Shown: positions 9,893-20,457, counted from the stretch's first letter. The stretch is DNA of 64,000 bases from Prevotella falsenii DSM 22864 = JCM 15124 (GCF_000613945.1 NZ_BAJY01000004.1:60980-124979); one strand, 5' to 3'. The notes: generated from the sequence alone by a model not told the origin. Numbers and translations are program-made.

Positions 9893-10666
9893 TTAGCAGA
9901 AGCCGAATATCCGTTCTACGTTCTTGTTCGTTTGTATGCCGATTTCGTCTTCTGTTGTGTTATAAACTTCTGCCAATTTAGCTACAACATGCACCAAGAA
10001 CGAACTTTCGTTGCGCTTTCCACGCAATGGAACGGGTGCCATGTAGGGTGAATCGGTTTCGAGAACGATGCGTTGGAGCGGAACAGACTTTAATGTTTCG
10101 GGAAGATTTGCCTTCTTGAAAGTAAGTACTCCGCCTATTCCCAACACGAAATTGCTGAATGTCAGCAACTCTGCCGCCTCCTTTTCGTTCCCCGTAAAGC
10201 AGTGGAAAACGCCTCCCGGCAACCGGTCTTGATACTTTCTGAGTATTTTAACCATTTCGTTTTGCGCTTTTCTGCAATGTATCATCAATGGCAAACGTGT
10301 TTCGACCGACCATTTTACCTGCTCTTCAAAAGCCTCCAACTGCTCTTTTTCAAACTCCCTGCTCCAATAAAAGTCTAATCCGACTTCCCCGACAGCAATG
10401 TAGTCGTTGCTTGCAAGCAGCACCGGTTTCATCTTTTCGAGCACTTCCCGATAGTCGGCTTTCACTTCTTCGGGGTGCAAGCCCAACATCGGATAAGCGA
10501 AACCGGGAAACAGTTTGCAGATATTGCCTATCGATTCGATAGAGTTTAAGTCGATTGCAGGCACAAAAACCTTTGAAACACCAACGCTTTTGGCTCTTTC
10601 CACCACCTCTTGAATGTCCTCTTTAAATTCTGTTCCGTCTAAGTGAGTGTGTGTATCTATTATCAT
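9893..10666 (-). CDS. TatD family metal-dependent deoxyribonuclease
   Basis: A cytoplasmic TIM-barrel hydrolase of 257 residues, with 3'-5' exonuclease activity on DNA in characterised members. The N-terminal metal site is MIIDTHTHLDG (His6 and His8). Other family blocks are GLHPEEVK, the metal-ligand loop AVGEVGLDFYWS, LPLMIHCRKA, GGVFHCFTGN and the final ETDSPYMAPVPLRGKRNE. It ends a same-strand run that comes down from tonB, so it may share transcripts with the upstream hypothetical gene, 68 nt away. No specific gene symbol is assigned because several TatD paralogs exist in related genomes. Confidence 0.9.
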   Translation of the reverse strand: MIIDTHTHLDGTEFKEDIQEVVERAKSVGVSKVFVPAIDLNSIESIGNICKLFPGFAYPMLGLHPEEVKADYREVLEKMKPVLLASNDYIAVGEVGLDFYWSREFEKEQLEAFEEQVKWSVETRLPLMIHCRKAQNEMVKILRKYQDRLPGGVFHCFTGNEKEAAELLTFSNFVLGIGGVLTFKKANLPETLKSVPLQRIVLETDSPYMAPVPLRGKRNESSFLVHVVAKLAEVYNTTEDEIGIQTNKNVERIFGFC

Positions 10667-10734
10667 ATTCTTATCAATTGCTATGTTTTATCTTTGTTTT
10701 TATAGTCGCTTGCTGTTTCTACCGTCTTCGTTTG

Positions 10735-11430
10735 TTACAGTTTTTGCTCGTTCCTTCTATAATAATATATGACACCAAACTTACGGCATTGGTCGTATCG
10801 TTCTTTAGGAGGCAGGTCTGCAAAGTGGGTTTCTATAACGTTCCACAGCTCTAAAATCAGGTCGTCGATAGTCGGACGCAGCTTTACCATTACCTGATTG
10901 TCTTTGCCGGTGCGCTCTTGCAATTTCCGTTGTGCCGTATAGGCTTCGTTGTAAATATCGAAATGCGTTGCCACCATTCCTATCGAAGGGTTGTAAATGG
11001 GCTTTCCTCCTTGCTTTACCCTTGCTTTTTCGCCTGCAACAATCTTAGGTCCCCATAGCAACAGCCCATCGGCAGACTTTATATTGGGCAGCGATGTTGC
11101 ATCTTCGCTTAGTCCGTAGAGTGTCAGTTGCTTCCGTTTTATTTCTCCACGCTCTACCGACATCAGCAGAACTTGTATGAAATGGCTGAGATACATACCG
11201 GCACGATACTGCAAACCGTCCATCTTCTTTGCATTCCTGACTTGTGCCGACATCGATATTCTATATTGTTCGGTGGCTGTAAGCAAACGGTCGTGAAGCG
11301 GCTGAGCACTATTTATCAGTTTCCAATCAATGAATTTGTTTCTTACGGTGTAAATATCATTGTTGTCCAATAACGTCTTCAGTGCTTTCAGTCGGGCTGC
11401 ATCGGTCTTCGGTAAACGTCTGTACGGCAT
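10735..11430 (-). CDS. Conserved hypothetical protein of Bacteroidales
   Basis: 231 residues, rich in charged residues and mostly alpha-helical in appearance, with no signal peptide or membrane segment. It starts MPYRRLPKTDAARLKALKTL. I recognise it as a conserved Bacteroidales protein without a known function. It lies 34 nt after the prenyl-diphosphate synthase gene and 68 nt before tatD, on the same strand. That placement gives no clear functional hint. Confidence 0.8.
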   Translation of the reverse strand: MPYRRLPKTDAARLKALKTLLDNNDIYTVRNKFIDWKLINSAQPLHDRLLTATEQYRISMSAQVRNAKKMDGLQYRAGMYLSHFIQVLLMSVERGEIKRKQLTLYGLSEDATSLPNIKSADGLLLWGPKIVAGEKARVKQGGKPIYNPSIGMVATHFDIYNEAYTAQRKLQERTGKDNQVMVKLRPTIDDLILELWNVIETHFADLPPKERYDQCRKFGVIYYYRRNEQKL

Positions 11431-11464
11431 ATATAAGGAACGGTGATTAAAGGTAAGACAGAAG

Positions 11465-12438
11465 TTATCTTTGACGTTTCATCATTTCTGCGGCGTATGC
11501 TGCCAATGCTTCCTTGCGTTCGTCGGGCAGTTTTACCGCATCGAGAAACTTCTTTCCCTGCTCGTAATAGAAGTCCATCTTCTCTTTTGCAAGTTTATCT
11601 ACACCTATTTCATTGTACAATCGTGTTACGGCAGCAATTTTTTCTTCGGTGTCGAAGTCGCTCTTGTTTATCCATTTTTCGAGTTCGGCTCTCTGTTCGG
11701 TGTTTGCTTGGTTGAAAGCAGTGATGAGCATATAAGTCTTTTTGTTCGATGTTATGTCGCCTCCTATCTTCTTTCCGAACACTTTGACGTCGCCGTACAC
11801 ATCGAGATAATCGTCTTGGAGCTGGAAAGCCAGTCCTATTTGTTCGCCAAACTTATACAGGTTCTCTGCATCTTCCTTGCTTGCATCGGCCAAAATAGCC
11901 CCCATCTTTGTAGCACAAGCAAGCAACACGCTGGTTTTAAGGCGTATCATTTCGATGTATTCTTCTACTGTTACATCGTTGCGCATCTCAAATTCCATGT
12001 CGTATTGCTGCCCTTCGCCTATCTGCAATGCCGTTTCGGTGAAGAGATGTAGGACTGCTTCAAGATGTTTCGTGTCGCATTTAGCCAATCGTTCGTAAGC
12101 CAAGACCAACATAGAGTCGCCCGAGAGAACGGCTTGATTGTCGTTCCACTTCTTGTGCACGGTTTGTTGTCCGCGTCTTAACGGAGCTTTGTCCATGAGG
12201 TCGTCGTGCAAAAGCGTATAGTATGATAGGTTTCCAATGCACAGGCTGCCGACAGAATATCTTTCGGATTATCTTTGTACAGGTTGTAACTCAACAACAT
12301 AAGGGTAGGACGTATGCGCTTGCCGCCTAAACGCAATACATATTTAATGGGTTCGTATAGGCCGGCCGGCTTACGGTCGTAGGCAAGGCTGTCTAAATAA
12401 TGGTTTACAACTTCCAAAAGTTCCTTAGATGTGTACAT
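11465..12438 (-). pseudogene. Polyprenyl (farnesyl/geranylgeranyl) diphosphate synthase with a frameshift
   Basis: Chain-elongating isoprenoid synthase split by one missing base. The first part (12438-12178) starts MYTSKELLEVVNHYLDSLAY and contains LGGKRIRPTLMLLSY. In the second part the first Asp-rich motif reads HDDLMD and the second LQDDYLD. The break is near 12219-12222, between ALETYHT and YTLLHDDLMD. Adding one base restores an unbroken ~324-residue protein. Both catalytic motifs are intact and a C5-prenyl elongase is normally essential, so a consensus error is more likely than a true pseudogene. It lies between tonB and a hypothetical gene. Confidence 0.85.
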
Positions 12439-12501
12439 ATCGAAATGTTTTTTTACTATCTGAATTATTTTTTTATTGTCTTGTAAGCAAGTAATTGCTG
12501 C

Positions 12502-13296
12502 TTACAAACTAAACACGATGGGTATTTCTAATAACGATTTGCAAGGTTTATTATTTTGTATGCCGGGCTTCCATTTGCCCATTGTGCGCACAACTTTCAA
12601 TACTTCTTGCTCAAAATCGGTATTCTTTGCTTCTTTTATCTTGATGTCGCCCACTGTTCCGTCAGTGTTTACAATGAAGGTAACGTTTACTGTGCCCTGC
12701 TGTTTTGCTTGTTTGGCAGTGTCGGGGTACTTTATATTCTTGGTGAGCCACGTCATAAAGAAGCTCCAACCGCCCGGCGGAGTAGGCGTTTCAGACAGAA
12801 TGCGCTTGCTGACTTTGTCGTCGTAGCGTTCTATTCTTTTATCGGCATCGTCGTCTGTAAACTTGTTGGTTTCCTTTTTATCCACCTCTTCCACCTTGGT
12901 AGGGTCAGGCAGGTTGCTCTCCTGCTGTGTCAGTATCGGCGTGTCGCTGATGTTTGGCGCAGCCGTTCTGTCGTCGTTCGATTCTGTATTGCCCACTTCG
13001 TGCGGTGTAACCTTTTGCGGAGTCTCGCTTCGTTTAACGTTCAGCATGTCCTCCAGAGTAGGTTCTTTATCGTCTTTCTCTTTCGCCAGACTCTCTTGGT
13101 CGATAGCGGGCAGCATCTCTTGGTCATGTAATTTCAGGTCTTTCAGTAGGTTCGTATTCGCTTGTTTGTCCTCGTCCCCTTGTGTGGAATACTCTATTGC
13201 AACAAAGAAAACAGACAATGCCACTGTCAGACCAAGCACAAATCTTATCCAACGCTTGTTCTCTAAATCTGCATTATTTGATTTCTTTGTTTCCAC
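12502..13296 (-). CDS. tonB: TonB-family energy transducer
   Basis: Couples the inner-membrane proton motive force, through ExbB/ExbD, to TonB-dependent outer-membrane receptors. A short cytoplasmic start precedes one membrane segment (RFVLGLTVALSVFFVAI, about 18-34). A periplasmic linker rich in Asp, Lys, Glu and Pro follows, then a C-terminal TonB domain (about 170-264) with IKYPDTAKQAKQQGTVNVTF and VVRTMGKWKPGIQNNKP. 264 residues. No exbBD is adjacent; the only ExbB/ExbD set in the window is at 46-48 kb. The gene diverges from porQ. Confidence 0.85.
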   Translation of the reverse strand: METKKSNNADLENKRWIRFVLGLTVALSVFFVAIEYSTQGDEDKQANTNLLKDLKLHDQEMLPAIDQESLAKEKDDKEPTLEDMLNVKRSETPQKVTPHEVGNTESNDDRTAAPNISDTPILTQQESNLPDPTKVEEVDKKETNKFTDDDADKRIERYDDKVSKRILSETPTPPGGWSFFMTWLTKNIKYPDTAKQAKQQGTVNVTFIVNTDGTVGDIKIKEAKNTDFEQEVLKVVRTMGKWKPGIQNNKPCKSLLEIPIVFSL

Positions 13297-13416
13297 ATCT
13301 AAACACTAAATCCCATTATACAACGTTATATGCTATATGCGGGGCAATAACAAGAGTTTTAAATGCCCGCTGCATAATCGACAGACAAAATTAATAAGAT
13401 ATTCGGAAAAAGATGT

Positions 13417-13424
13417 ATCTTTGC
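13417..13424 (+). promoter_or_regulatory. Promoter -7 box for porQ-cmk
   Basis: TATCTTTG, 22 nt before the porQ ATG. This leaves a very short leader. Confidence 0.6.
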
Positions 13425-13446
13425 CAAATAAATTAAAGTACATTAA

Positions 13447-14391
13447 ATGAAAAAGCTTGTTTTCGCCCTTTTTCTTGGGTTATTCTCAACCATAGCGCAA
13501 GCACAGGAAAGTCAAACAGAATACAACTTCTTGCGTTTACCTGTCAGTGCGCGTGCTGCTGCATTGGGCGGCAATAACATTTCTATTATCGAGGACGACC
13601 CTTCGCTTATGTTTTCAAACCCTGCCTTGGCGGCATCGGTCAGCGATATGACACTTGGGCTTAGCTATATGAATTATATGAAGGGGGCAAACTATATGGG
13701 GGCTTCTTTCACGAGAGTAATGAACGATAAGGCTACGCTTGCCGGTGGCATTCAGTACATGAACTACGGAAAGATGAAAGAAGTAGACGAGAACAATGTG
13801 CAGACGGGCGAATTCAGTGCAAGCGAGATTGCCGTTGAGGCTGTTTTCGCCTATGAATTGGCACGCAACTTGGTCGGTGGTATCACAGGAAAGTTCATTA
13901 CGTCGTATATTGGTAGCTATAACAGCATAGCTGTTGGCGTGGATTTGGGCTTGAATTGGTACGACCCGGAACTCGAATGGTCGGTGTCGGCTGTTGCAAA
14001 GAACCTTGGCGGACAGGTGAAGGCGTATGATGACAATTTCGGAAAAATGCCTTTCGACCTGCAAATAGGTGTCAGCAAAACGTTTGCTGCGCTTCCTGTA
14101 CGTGTGTCGGCTACGCTTGTAGACCTTACGCATTACGATTACCGATTTATAAACCATTTGAATTTGGGTGCCGAGATTCTGCTTTCAGAAAGTTTATGGA
14201 TAGGCGGTGGCTACAATTTCCGCAGAGGAAACGATATGAAAGTGGGAGTTGGCGACGATGAAAGCAGCCACGGAGCAGGTTTCAGCGTTGGTGGCGGAAT
14301 CAATCTCGAACGCTTCAAGCTGAATGTATCGTATGGCAAGTACCACGCATCAAGCAATTCCATCATGCTGAATTTTGCCTACGCACTTTAA
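13447..14391 (+). CDS. porQ: Type IX secretion system protein PorQ
   Basis: An outer-membrane beta-barrel component of the type IX secretion system, which exports proteins carrying a C-terminal sorting domain in Bacteroidota. 314 residues with a signal peptide (MKKLVFALFLGLFSTIAQAQ). PorQ-like features include LRLPVSARAAALGGNNIS and DDPSLMFSNPALAA near the N-terminus, then repeated amphipathic strands ending in an aromatic-rich strand (SIMLNFAYAL). The pairing porQ-cmk is widely kept in the phylum and supports the call. The large secreted protein at 26 kb is a plausible client. Confidence 0.9.
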   Translation: MKKLVFALFLGLFSTIAQAQESQTEYNFLRLPVSARAAALGGNNISIIEDDPSLMFSNPALAASVSDMTLGLSYMNYMKGANYMGASFTRVMNDKATLAGGIQYMNYGKMKEVDENNVQTGEFSASEIAVEAVFAYELARNLVGGITGKFITSYIGSYNSIAVGVDLGLNWYDPELEWSVSAVAKNLGGQVKAYDDNFGKMPFDLQIGVSKTFAALPVRVSATLVDLTHYDYRFINHLNLGAEILLSESLWIGGGYNFRRGNDMKVGVGDDESSHGAGFSVGGGINLERFKLNVSYGKYHASSNSIMLNFAYAL

Positions 14392-14427
14392 TACTATAAG
14401 AATAAGAAACAAAAGAACAGATATTAG

Positions 14428-15120
14428 ATGAAGAAAATAACAATTGCCATTGACGGCTTTTCTTCGTGTGGAAAGAGCACAATGGCAAAGGATTTGGCAC
14501 GAGAATTGGGCTATGTTTACGTAGACACGGGGGCAATGTATCGTTGTGTAACGCTTTATGCCTTGCGACACGGACTGTTTCATGCAGACGGCTCAATAAA
14601 CCTGCCCCGGCTGGAAGCCGAAATTCCGAACATAAACATCAGTTTCAAGCTCAACAAAGAAACGGGTCGCCCGGACACCTATCTTAATAATGAGAATGTA
14701 GAGAGCGAAATTCGCACGATGGAAGTATCGTCGCATGTCAGTCCTATTGCAGCCGTTCCGTTTGTTCGTGCAGCACTTGTGGCGCAACAGCAAAAGATGG
14801 GCGAAGACAAAGGTATTGTAATGGACGGTCGCGATGTTGGCACGGTGGTCTTTCCGAATGCAGAATTGAAGATTTTTGTAACGGCATCGCCCGAAGTAAG
14901 AGCGCAACGGCGTTACGATGAATTGAAGGCAAAGGGCATGGAAGCCGACTTTGAGGAGATATTGGAGAACGTTAAGCAACGCGATTATATCGATTCGCAT
15001 CGCGAAGTGTCGCCTATGCGCAAAGCCGATGATGCCATCGAGTTGGATAATAGCCACATCAGCATAGCCGAACAGAAGCAATGGCTCATAGAGCAATATA
15101 AACGAGTGTGCGGCGAATAA
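14428..15120 (+). CDS. cmk: Cytidylate kinase
   Basis: Phosphorylates CMP and dCMP to the diphosphates in pyrimidine salvage and supply. 230 residues. The P-loop is [19 protein letters not shown] near the start, followed by [16 protein letters not shown] and [21 protein letters not shown] lid region contains [14 protein letters not shown]. It is 36 nt after porQ and followed by a clear terminator, so porQ-cmk is a two-gene transcript. Confidence 0.95.
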   Translation: MKKITIAIDGFSSCGKSTMAKDLARELGYVYVDTGAMYRCVTLYALRHGLFHADGSINLPRLEAEIPNINISFKLNKETGRPDTYLNNENVESEIRTMEVSSHVSPIAAVPFVRAALVAQQQKMGEDKGIVMDGRDVGTVVFPNAELKIFVTASPEVRAQRRYDELKAKGMEADFEEILENVKQRDYIDSHREVSPMRKADDAIELDNSHISIAEQKQWLIEQYKRVCGE

Positions 15121-15150
15121 TGCTTGCCGTATATTCGGAAGAAACGATTA

Positions 15151-15188
15151 AAGCCGAAAAGAAAACCGTTCTTTTCGGCTTTTTTTAT
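15151..15188 (+). terminator. Rho-independent terminator after cmk
   Basis: AAGCCGAAAAGAA pairs with TTCTTTTCGGCTT, followed by a T run. It begins 31 nt after the cmk stop. The following stretch to 15394 shows nothing I recognise. Confidence 0.9.
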
Positions 15189-15394
15189 TATAAGTAGATT
15201 ATAGAAAATATCTTTGTAGTTTTTATCTTTTAGTTGAGAGAATTGTTTCTTGTATCTTTCATTTGCGTAGTTCGCTATGTGAATGAAAGGTAAAAGAATT
15301 ATTCCAATTTGTAAACTTAAACTACAAGAATTTCATAATAATAACTTTTTTGAACAATTCCTGTAAGTGTAATATCTTTTAAGGATTATTGTTA

Positions 15395-16289
15395 TCATAT
15401 TCTTTTCCATACTTGATTTATCTTTATGCCCTTCTTTTCACAAAGAGTAAGAAAGTTGTTCCACGACATTTCTGTTTGGCGCCATTCTTTATAGGTGAAT
15501 ACAGTAGCATCAATGCCAGCCTTTGTTGGGAGTTTAACACCTGTGTCGTAATATCTGTTCTTACCTGCACTATTAGCAATAATACTTGAGTGAGAATTAA
15601 ATTCGGCTTCAAGTTCTTCGTAATAAAATTTTTTATTCTTTTTATTTAACGATTTCTGCTTCGATTTGATATATTCCTTAATGGCTTCTGCAGCACATTC
15701 TGTCATACCTTTGAGAATATTATTAGATGCAGAACTTATATAGAAGTTATAGTTCTTTTCATAATCCCACTCCTCAATATAACCTTTCGTTTGAGGACTC
15801 TCCATTTCTTTATTAACATCTACAAACACACCTATTGCAGAAGATTTGTTATTGATTTTTTTTGCAATGTTATTGGCATATTTAATATATTTTTGGCAGG
15901 TATTTATGTCTCTTTGAGTATCTGGGTATAACAAGGCTACATAAAGCAATGGTTCATTTAATCCGACAAGACTCAATCGCGATATAAATTTAGTTGCAAT
16001 CTGATCTTTACGACTGGCATCAATCTCTATAACTATCTGCTTACCTTTGTTATCAGATGGTTTTCCATAGATGTCAATTCTATCTTGTGCTAATGGAGTA
16101 ACTTTATACTCAATGCTCCATGAGTAATAGGGAACTGTTTTTTCAATTCATCAAAAATATTTTCTGATAATCTGCAATATTGCTATGGTTATTTGGTTTT
16201 TTGCGGTTTAGATGATTTACTAAATAATTGTTGAACTTTTTAGCTGCTTGTTCAATTTCATTTAAGATTTTTTGGTCGTAACTATTCAT
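15395..16289 (-). pseudogene. AT-rich decayed gene, possibly PD-(D/E)XK nuclease-like
   Basis: An ATG at 16289 opens MNSYDQKILNEIEQAAKKFN. The frame breaks at about 16155 and again at about 16137, then continues unbroken to 15395 (ending KKGIKINQVWKRI). Repaired, it would be about 298 residues. The region RIDIYGKP...QIVIEIDASRKDQIA has the Asp...Glu-x-Asp/Lys spacing of PD-(D/E)XK nucleases, but this is only a by-eye resemblance. The AT content is clearly higher than in neighbouring housekeeping genes, and the gene sits next to tRNAs, so transfer is plausible. It has its own -7 box (TACCTTTG, 16328-16321). Confidence 0.55.
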
Positions 16290-16320
16290 AATTTAAGTTT
16301 TAATTGTTAATTTTCATATG

Positions 16321-16328
16321 CAAAGGTA
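16321..16328 (-). promoter_or_regulatory. Promoter -7 box for the decayed AT-rich gene
   Basis: TACCTTTG on the minus strand, 32 nt before the ATG at 16289. Confidence 0.5.
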
Positions 16329-16449
16329 TAAAAGTTTTAGAATAAAAGGATAAGAAAAAGAAAAAAAGTTTGAAAACATTTCTGATGGTAAAGTCCAACT
16401 ATCATTTACAGAAATGTATATAGTAAGCGAATGAAAAGGTGGGAAGAAG

Positions 16450-16520
16450 AGCGGAATACGGGAGTCGAACCCGCCTCACAGGCTTGGGAAGCCCGTGCAC
16501 TACCGATGTGCTAATTCCGC
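16450..16520 (-). tRNA. tRNA-Gly (CCC)
   Basis: Minus strand begins GCGGAATTAGCACATCGGTA and closes with ATTCCGC, giving a 7-bp acceptor stem. The anticodon stem CGGGC/GCCTG encloses the loop TTCCCAA, so the anticodon is CCC. The T loop is GTTCGACTC. No CCA is encoded. Confidence 0.93.
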
Positions 16521-16585
16521 TTGTAGACTTTGATTTGGGTTGAAGTCTGTATTTTTGCTTTTGCAGAAACCCTTCTTCAACGAAG

Positions 16586-16658
<73 letters not shown>

Positions 16659-16669
16659 AAAAGCGAATG

Positions 16670-16677
16670 CAAAGGTA
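16670..16677 (-). promoter_or_regulatory. Promoter -7 box for the tRNA-Thr/tRNA-Gly pair
   Basis: TACCTTTG on the minus strand, 12 nt before the tRNA-Thr 5' end. Confidence 0.6.
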
Positions 16678-16791
16678 CATACAAAAAATGGAATATCCCA
16701 AATTTATTGCTGATATTTTATAGTTGCTGTCTGCTAAAATTAAAAATACGGCACAAACCTATTATAAAAGTCGAGGAAAGAGGACGAAAAC

Positions 16792-16936
16792 ATGTAAAAT
16801 GTTTTCATAGGAGTATCTATTGCTTAACTTGCTTGTTATCAACGCATCGCAAAACCTATTGTTTTGCACGATAAAAGCGTAGGTTTTGCATCGCAAAACA
16901 GCCGCTTTCGCAATGCAAAAAAATGGGGTTTTGTAA
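16792..16936 (-). repeat. Dispersed repeat family 1, copy lacking one end
   Basis: Contains ATCGCAAAACCTATTGTTTT, a GCGTAGGTTTT block and AACAGCCGCTTTCGCAATGC in the family order, on the minus strand. The gttaaaaagtgatataatcg-type flank is absent. Confidence 0.7.
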
Positions 16937-17028
16937 AATGCTGACAAATATATGGTCGGGAAAAGCATATTTTTTTATTTAGTCATCAGCACTATCCTGC
17001 TAAGTTTTTATTGCTTCTTAACGAAACA

Positions 17029-17074
17029 AAAAGTCCCTTTACTGCTTATCAGAAAGGGACTTTTACATTATAAT
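17029..17074 (-). terminator. Rho-independent terminator after malic enzyme
   Basis: On the minus strand AAAAGTCCCTTTCTG pairs with AAAGGGACTTTT, followed by TTTG. It lies about 20 nt past the stop at 17095. Confidence 0.85.
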
Positions 17075-17094
17075 AAAACCGCTAAAACACTTGC

Positions 17095-19383
17095 CTATTG
17101 CTTGTTCTTAATCTTTTCTATATAGGCATCGATTGCTGCAACCGCCGTGATGTTTACAATGTCGCGTACAGAACACTCGAAGTCGGTGAAGTGGATAGGC
17201 TTGTTCAGTCCCATTTGGATAGGACCAATCACCTCCGTTTCGGGACTGAAGCCTTGCAACAGCTTGTATGCACTGTTGGCAGAGGCAAGGTTGGGGAATA
17301 TAAGCGTATTCACGTCTTTGCCTTTTAGGCGGGTGAAAGGGTACTTCTCGTCGCGCAGCTTCTTGTCCAATGCAAAGTTTATCTGCATTTCTCCGTCTAT
17401 CAGCCAGTCGGGGTGCTCTGCCTGTGTCTTAGCCAACGCCTCGCGAACCTGCTGTGGCGAGCCTCCCTCGTCGCTGCCGAAGTTGGAGAACGACACCATC
17501 GCCATAACGGGATTGTCGTTGAAGAACTTCACGGAATGGTGGGCAAGTCGTGTTATATCGACAAGCGTTTCGGTGTTCGGCATACGGTTTATCAGTGTGT
17601 CGGCAATGTAGTAAATGCCCCGTTTGGTGTTCAAGATGTGCATTGTGCCGAAGTGTTTGTATTCGGGACGAATGCCGATAACGTCTTTTGCCATTTTTAT
17701 GGTGTCGCTGTATTTGGTGTACAGTCCTGTTACCATGGCGTCGGCATCTCCGTTTTCCACCATCGACATACCGAAATAGTTGCGTTCGTACATCTTGTCG
17801 TAAGCCTCGTCGAAGGTGTAGCCCTCGCGTGCGCGCTTCTCGGCAAGGTGTTTTGCGTATGTGGCTCTGCGTCCCTGCTCTTTGTCGGCACGCATGTCAA
17901 TGAGTTCTATGCCTGTCAGGTCGAGCTTCAATCGGTTGGCTACACGCTTTATACGGTCGGGGTGCCCCAGCAATATCGGTTGGCAGATGCCTTCTTGCTT
18001 GGCTTGCACGGCAGCCTTCAGCATGTTTTGGTGCACTCCTTCGGCAAATACTACCCGCTGTGGGTGGCGTGCCGCAGTGGCGTGCAGGTAGCGTGTGAAT
18101 TTCGTTTCCTGTCCAAGCAACTGCATGAGCTTGTCTTTGTATGCCTCGAAGTCGTCTATCGGTGTTCTTGCCACGCCACTGTCCATTGCCGCTTTTGCCA
18201 CCGCTGCGCTCACAACCGTTATCAGTCGTGGGTCTACGGGCTTGGGAATAAAGTATTTCTGACCGAATGTAAGCTCGTTCACGTGGTAAACCTTGTTCAC
18301 AATATCGGGCACCGGCTGCTTTGCCAATTCGGCTATGGCGTGCACGGCTGCAAGTTTCATTTCTTCGTTGATGGCTTTTGCGTGTACGTCGAGCGCACCG
18401 CGGAAGATGTAAGGAAAGCCTATGACGTTGTTAATCTGGTTCGGATAGTCTGAACGACCGGTGGACATAAGCACGTCGGGGCGCGCTGCTATTGCGTCTT
18501 CGTACGAAATTTCGGGTACGGGATTTGCCAATGCGAACACGATAGGATTGTCGTTCATCGACTGAATCATCTCTTTCGAGAGGATATTGCCCTTTGAGAG
18601 TCCTACGAAAACGTCAGCCCCTTTCATTGCTTCCTCCAATGTGTGCACGTCATTGCGTTCGGTTGCAAAGATTTTCTTTTGCTCTGTAAGGTTCGGTCGG
18701 TCGGTTGTGATGACGCCGTGAGAGTCCAACATCAGTATGTTTTCTTTCTTTAAGCCTAACGCCATGTATAGTTTCGTGCACGAAATGGCAGCTGCGCCGG
18801 CTCCGTTCACCACCAATCGCACTTTTGCAATGTCTTTTCCGGCCACTTCGAGTGCGTTTTTAAGACCTGCGGCAGATATGATGGCTGTGCCGTGCTGGTC
18901 GTCGTGCATCACGGGAATGTCTAACGTGCGTTTCAGTCGTTCTTCTATTGCAAAGCATTCGGGTGCCTTTATGTCCTCAAGATTAATGCCGCCAAACGTC
19001 GGGGCTATCTTTTCGACCGTTTCGCAGAACTTGTCGGGGTCGGTTTCGTTTATCTCTATGTCGAACACATCGATGCCGCCGTAAATCTTGAACAGCAGTC
19101 CTTTGCCCTCCATTACCGGTTTTCCGCTCATCGCACCGATGTTGCCAAGTCCGAGAACGGCTGTTCCGTTGGTTATAACCGCCACGAGGTTTCCCTTATC
19201 GGTGTATTTATAAGCATTGTCGGGGTTTTCTTGGATTTCCAAACAAGGATATGCAACGCCGGGCGAATAGGCAAGACTCAAGTCGGTTTGTGTGCTATAA
19301 GATTTTGTTGGAATTACTTCTATCTTTCCCGGGCGGCCATTCCGGTGATACTCGAGAGCCGCCTCTTTTGTTATTTTTACCAT
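17095..19383 (-). CDS. maeB: NADP-dependent malic enzyme with phosphotransacetylase-like domain
   Basis: Oxidatively decarboxylates malate to pyruvate with NAD(P)H production. 762 residues in two parts. The malic enzyme domain (about 1-425) has [20 protein letters not shown], the catalytic stretch around [20 protein letters not shown] and the nucleotide loop [17 protein letters not shown] phosphate acetyltransferase-like domain (about 430-762) follows, with [14 protein letters not shown] and [20 protein letters not shown]. In MaeB-type enzymes the second domain is thought to be regulatory and not catalytic. It stands alone, between its own promoter and terminator. Confidence 0.95.
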   Translation of the reverse strand: MVKITKEAALEYHRNGRPGKIEVIPTKSYSTQTDLSLAYSPGVAYPCLEIQENPDNAYKYTDKGNLVAVITNGTAVLGLGNIGAMSGKPVMEGKGLLFKIYGGIDVFDIEINETDPDKFCETVEKIAPTFGGINLEDIKAPECFAIEERLKRTLDIPVMHDDQHGTAIISAAGLKNALEVAGKDIAKVRLVVNGAGAAAISCTKLYMALGLKKENILMLDSHGVITTDRPNLTEQKKIFATERNDVHTLEEAMKGADVFVGLSKGNILSKEMIQSMNDNPIVFALANPVPEISYEDAIAARPDVLMSTGRSDYPNQINNVIGFPYIFRGALDVHAKAINEEMKLAAVHAIAELAKQPVPDIVNKVYHVNELTFGQKYFIPKPVDPRLITVVSAAVAKAAMDSGVARTPIDDFEAYKDKLMQLLGQETKFTRYLHATAARHPQRVVFAEGVHQNMLKAAVQAKQEGICQPILLGHPDRIKRVANRLKLDLTGIELIDMRADKEQGRRATYAKHLAEKRAREGYTFDEAYDKMYERNYFGMSMVENGDADAMVTGLYTKYSDTIKMAKDVIGIRPEYKHFGTMHILNTKRGIYYIADTLINRMPNTETLVDITRLAHHSVKFFNDNPVMAMVSFSNFGSDEGGSPQQVREALAKTQAEHPDWLIDGEMQINFALDKKLRDEKYPFTRLKGKDVNTLIFPNLASANSAYKLLQGFSPETEVIGPIQMGLNKPIHFTDFECSVRDIVNITAVAAIDAYIEKIKNKQ

Positions 19384-19435
19384 AATATGAGTTTAATACT
19401 GACTTTAATTCACTGCAAAAAACCATGTATAAGTG

Positions 19436-19443
19436 CAAAGATA
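19436..19443 (-). promoter_or_regulatory. Promoter -7 box for malic enzyme
   Basis: TATCTTTG on the minus strand, 52 nt before the start codon at 19383. Confidence 0.55.
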
Positions 19444-19488
19444 CTAAATAAAAACAATAAAAGGATTGTATAAATGATATTATTTTTG

Positions 19489-19496
19489 TAATTTTG
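19489..19496 (+). promoter_or_regulatory. Promoter -7 box for the TetR-type gene
   Basis: TAATTTTG, 23 nt before the ATG at 19520. The malic enzyme promoter lies back to back with it. Confidence 0.5.
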
Positions 19497-19519
19497 CGAA
19501 TAAATAAAATACTTCACCA

Positions 19520-20138
19520 ATGGTTATAGAGAACGATTACAAGAAAGAAGTGAAGGCTAAAATACTTCAATCAGCCACTACAATGTTTTTCCAAAATGGA
19601 ATTCGTAAGGTTAAAATGGACGATATTGCTGCGCATTTGAAGATTTCAAAGCGAACCCTTTACGAAATATATCAGAACAAAGAAGACTTGCTTTACGAGG
19701 TTGTTGTGTTGAACGACAAGCGCGGTTTAGAGAAACTTGAGGAGTTCGACAAGCCCGGAGTCAATGTCATCAATATAACAATGCACTTTTTTTAAGCTGC
19801 AAACCGAAGAGCTGAGCAGGATAAATCCCGTTTTCTTGGAGGACATTGGGAAGTTTCCAAAATTAATGGAATACGTTAAAAACAAGCGGAAACGCAAGAG
19901 AAAACAGATGGTGGCGTTCATTGAGCGCGGTATCAGCGAGGGGTGTTTCCTGCCCGATGTAAACATAGAAATACTGAACACGCTTGCCGATGCTTCGGGA
20001 CACTACATCATGAGCAACAATCTCTACAAGAAATACAACATCAAAGAGATATTCAAAACCTTTGTCTTGCTACATATAAGAGGTGTATGCACCGAGAAAG
20101 GCATAAGGTTGCTCGACGAAGAGATGAAGGGATTTTAA
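19520..20138 (+). pseudogene. TetR/AcrR-family regulator with a homopolymer frameshift
   Basis: A DNA-binding repressor of about 205 residues if repaired. The N-terminal helix-turn-helix domain is clear (KILQSATTMFFQNGIRKVKM, then DDIAAHLKISKRTLYEIYQN). The frame stops at 19795 right after a run of seven T. With six T the frame continues as FFKLQTEELSRINPVFLEDI and on to MKGF at 20138. The break is therefore a one-base change in a homopolymer, either a sequencing error or a slip-prone, possibly phase-variable site. The gene diverges from malic enzyme. Its ligand and targets cannot be read from the sequence. Confidence 0.75.
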
Positions 20139-20268
20139 GGCTATTCGTCCGATTGGACACCTTTATATAATATGTGAGCACGACATAAGAAAGCAGATTG
20201 AACAGGCAATGGCGCAGATGTTTTCAAGCAATTCCGCTAATGAAACAGTGAGCGTTTTTCGGTTTAAT

Positions 20269-20457
20269 CTTGTAAAAATAATTCTGTTAAAAAGTGATAT
20301 AATCGCTTTGGCGTTGCGAAACCGTAGGTTTTGCGTTGTTAAACCGTAGGTTTTACCGTGCAAAACCTACGGTTTTGGAATGCAAAACAATAGGTTTTGT
20401 AATGCGCTGGCGGATAAACAGTTACACGACAGCTACGCTTGCGAAAAATATTTACGT
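20269..20457 (+). repeat. Dispersed repeat family 1, full copy
   Basis: Runs from TTGTAAAAATAATTCTGTTA through AAAACCTACGGTTTTGGAAT to GCGAAAAATATTTAC. All the family's palindromic blocks are present in order. Confidence 0.85.

Noticed and set aside
12482..12506. GTAAGC/GCTTAC hairpin at the tonB stop as a terminator
   Set aside because: The stem is short and no T run follows on either strand; part of it is coding.
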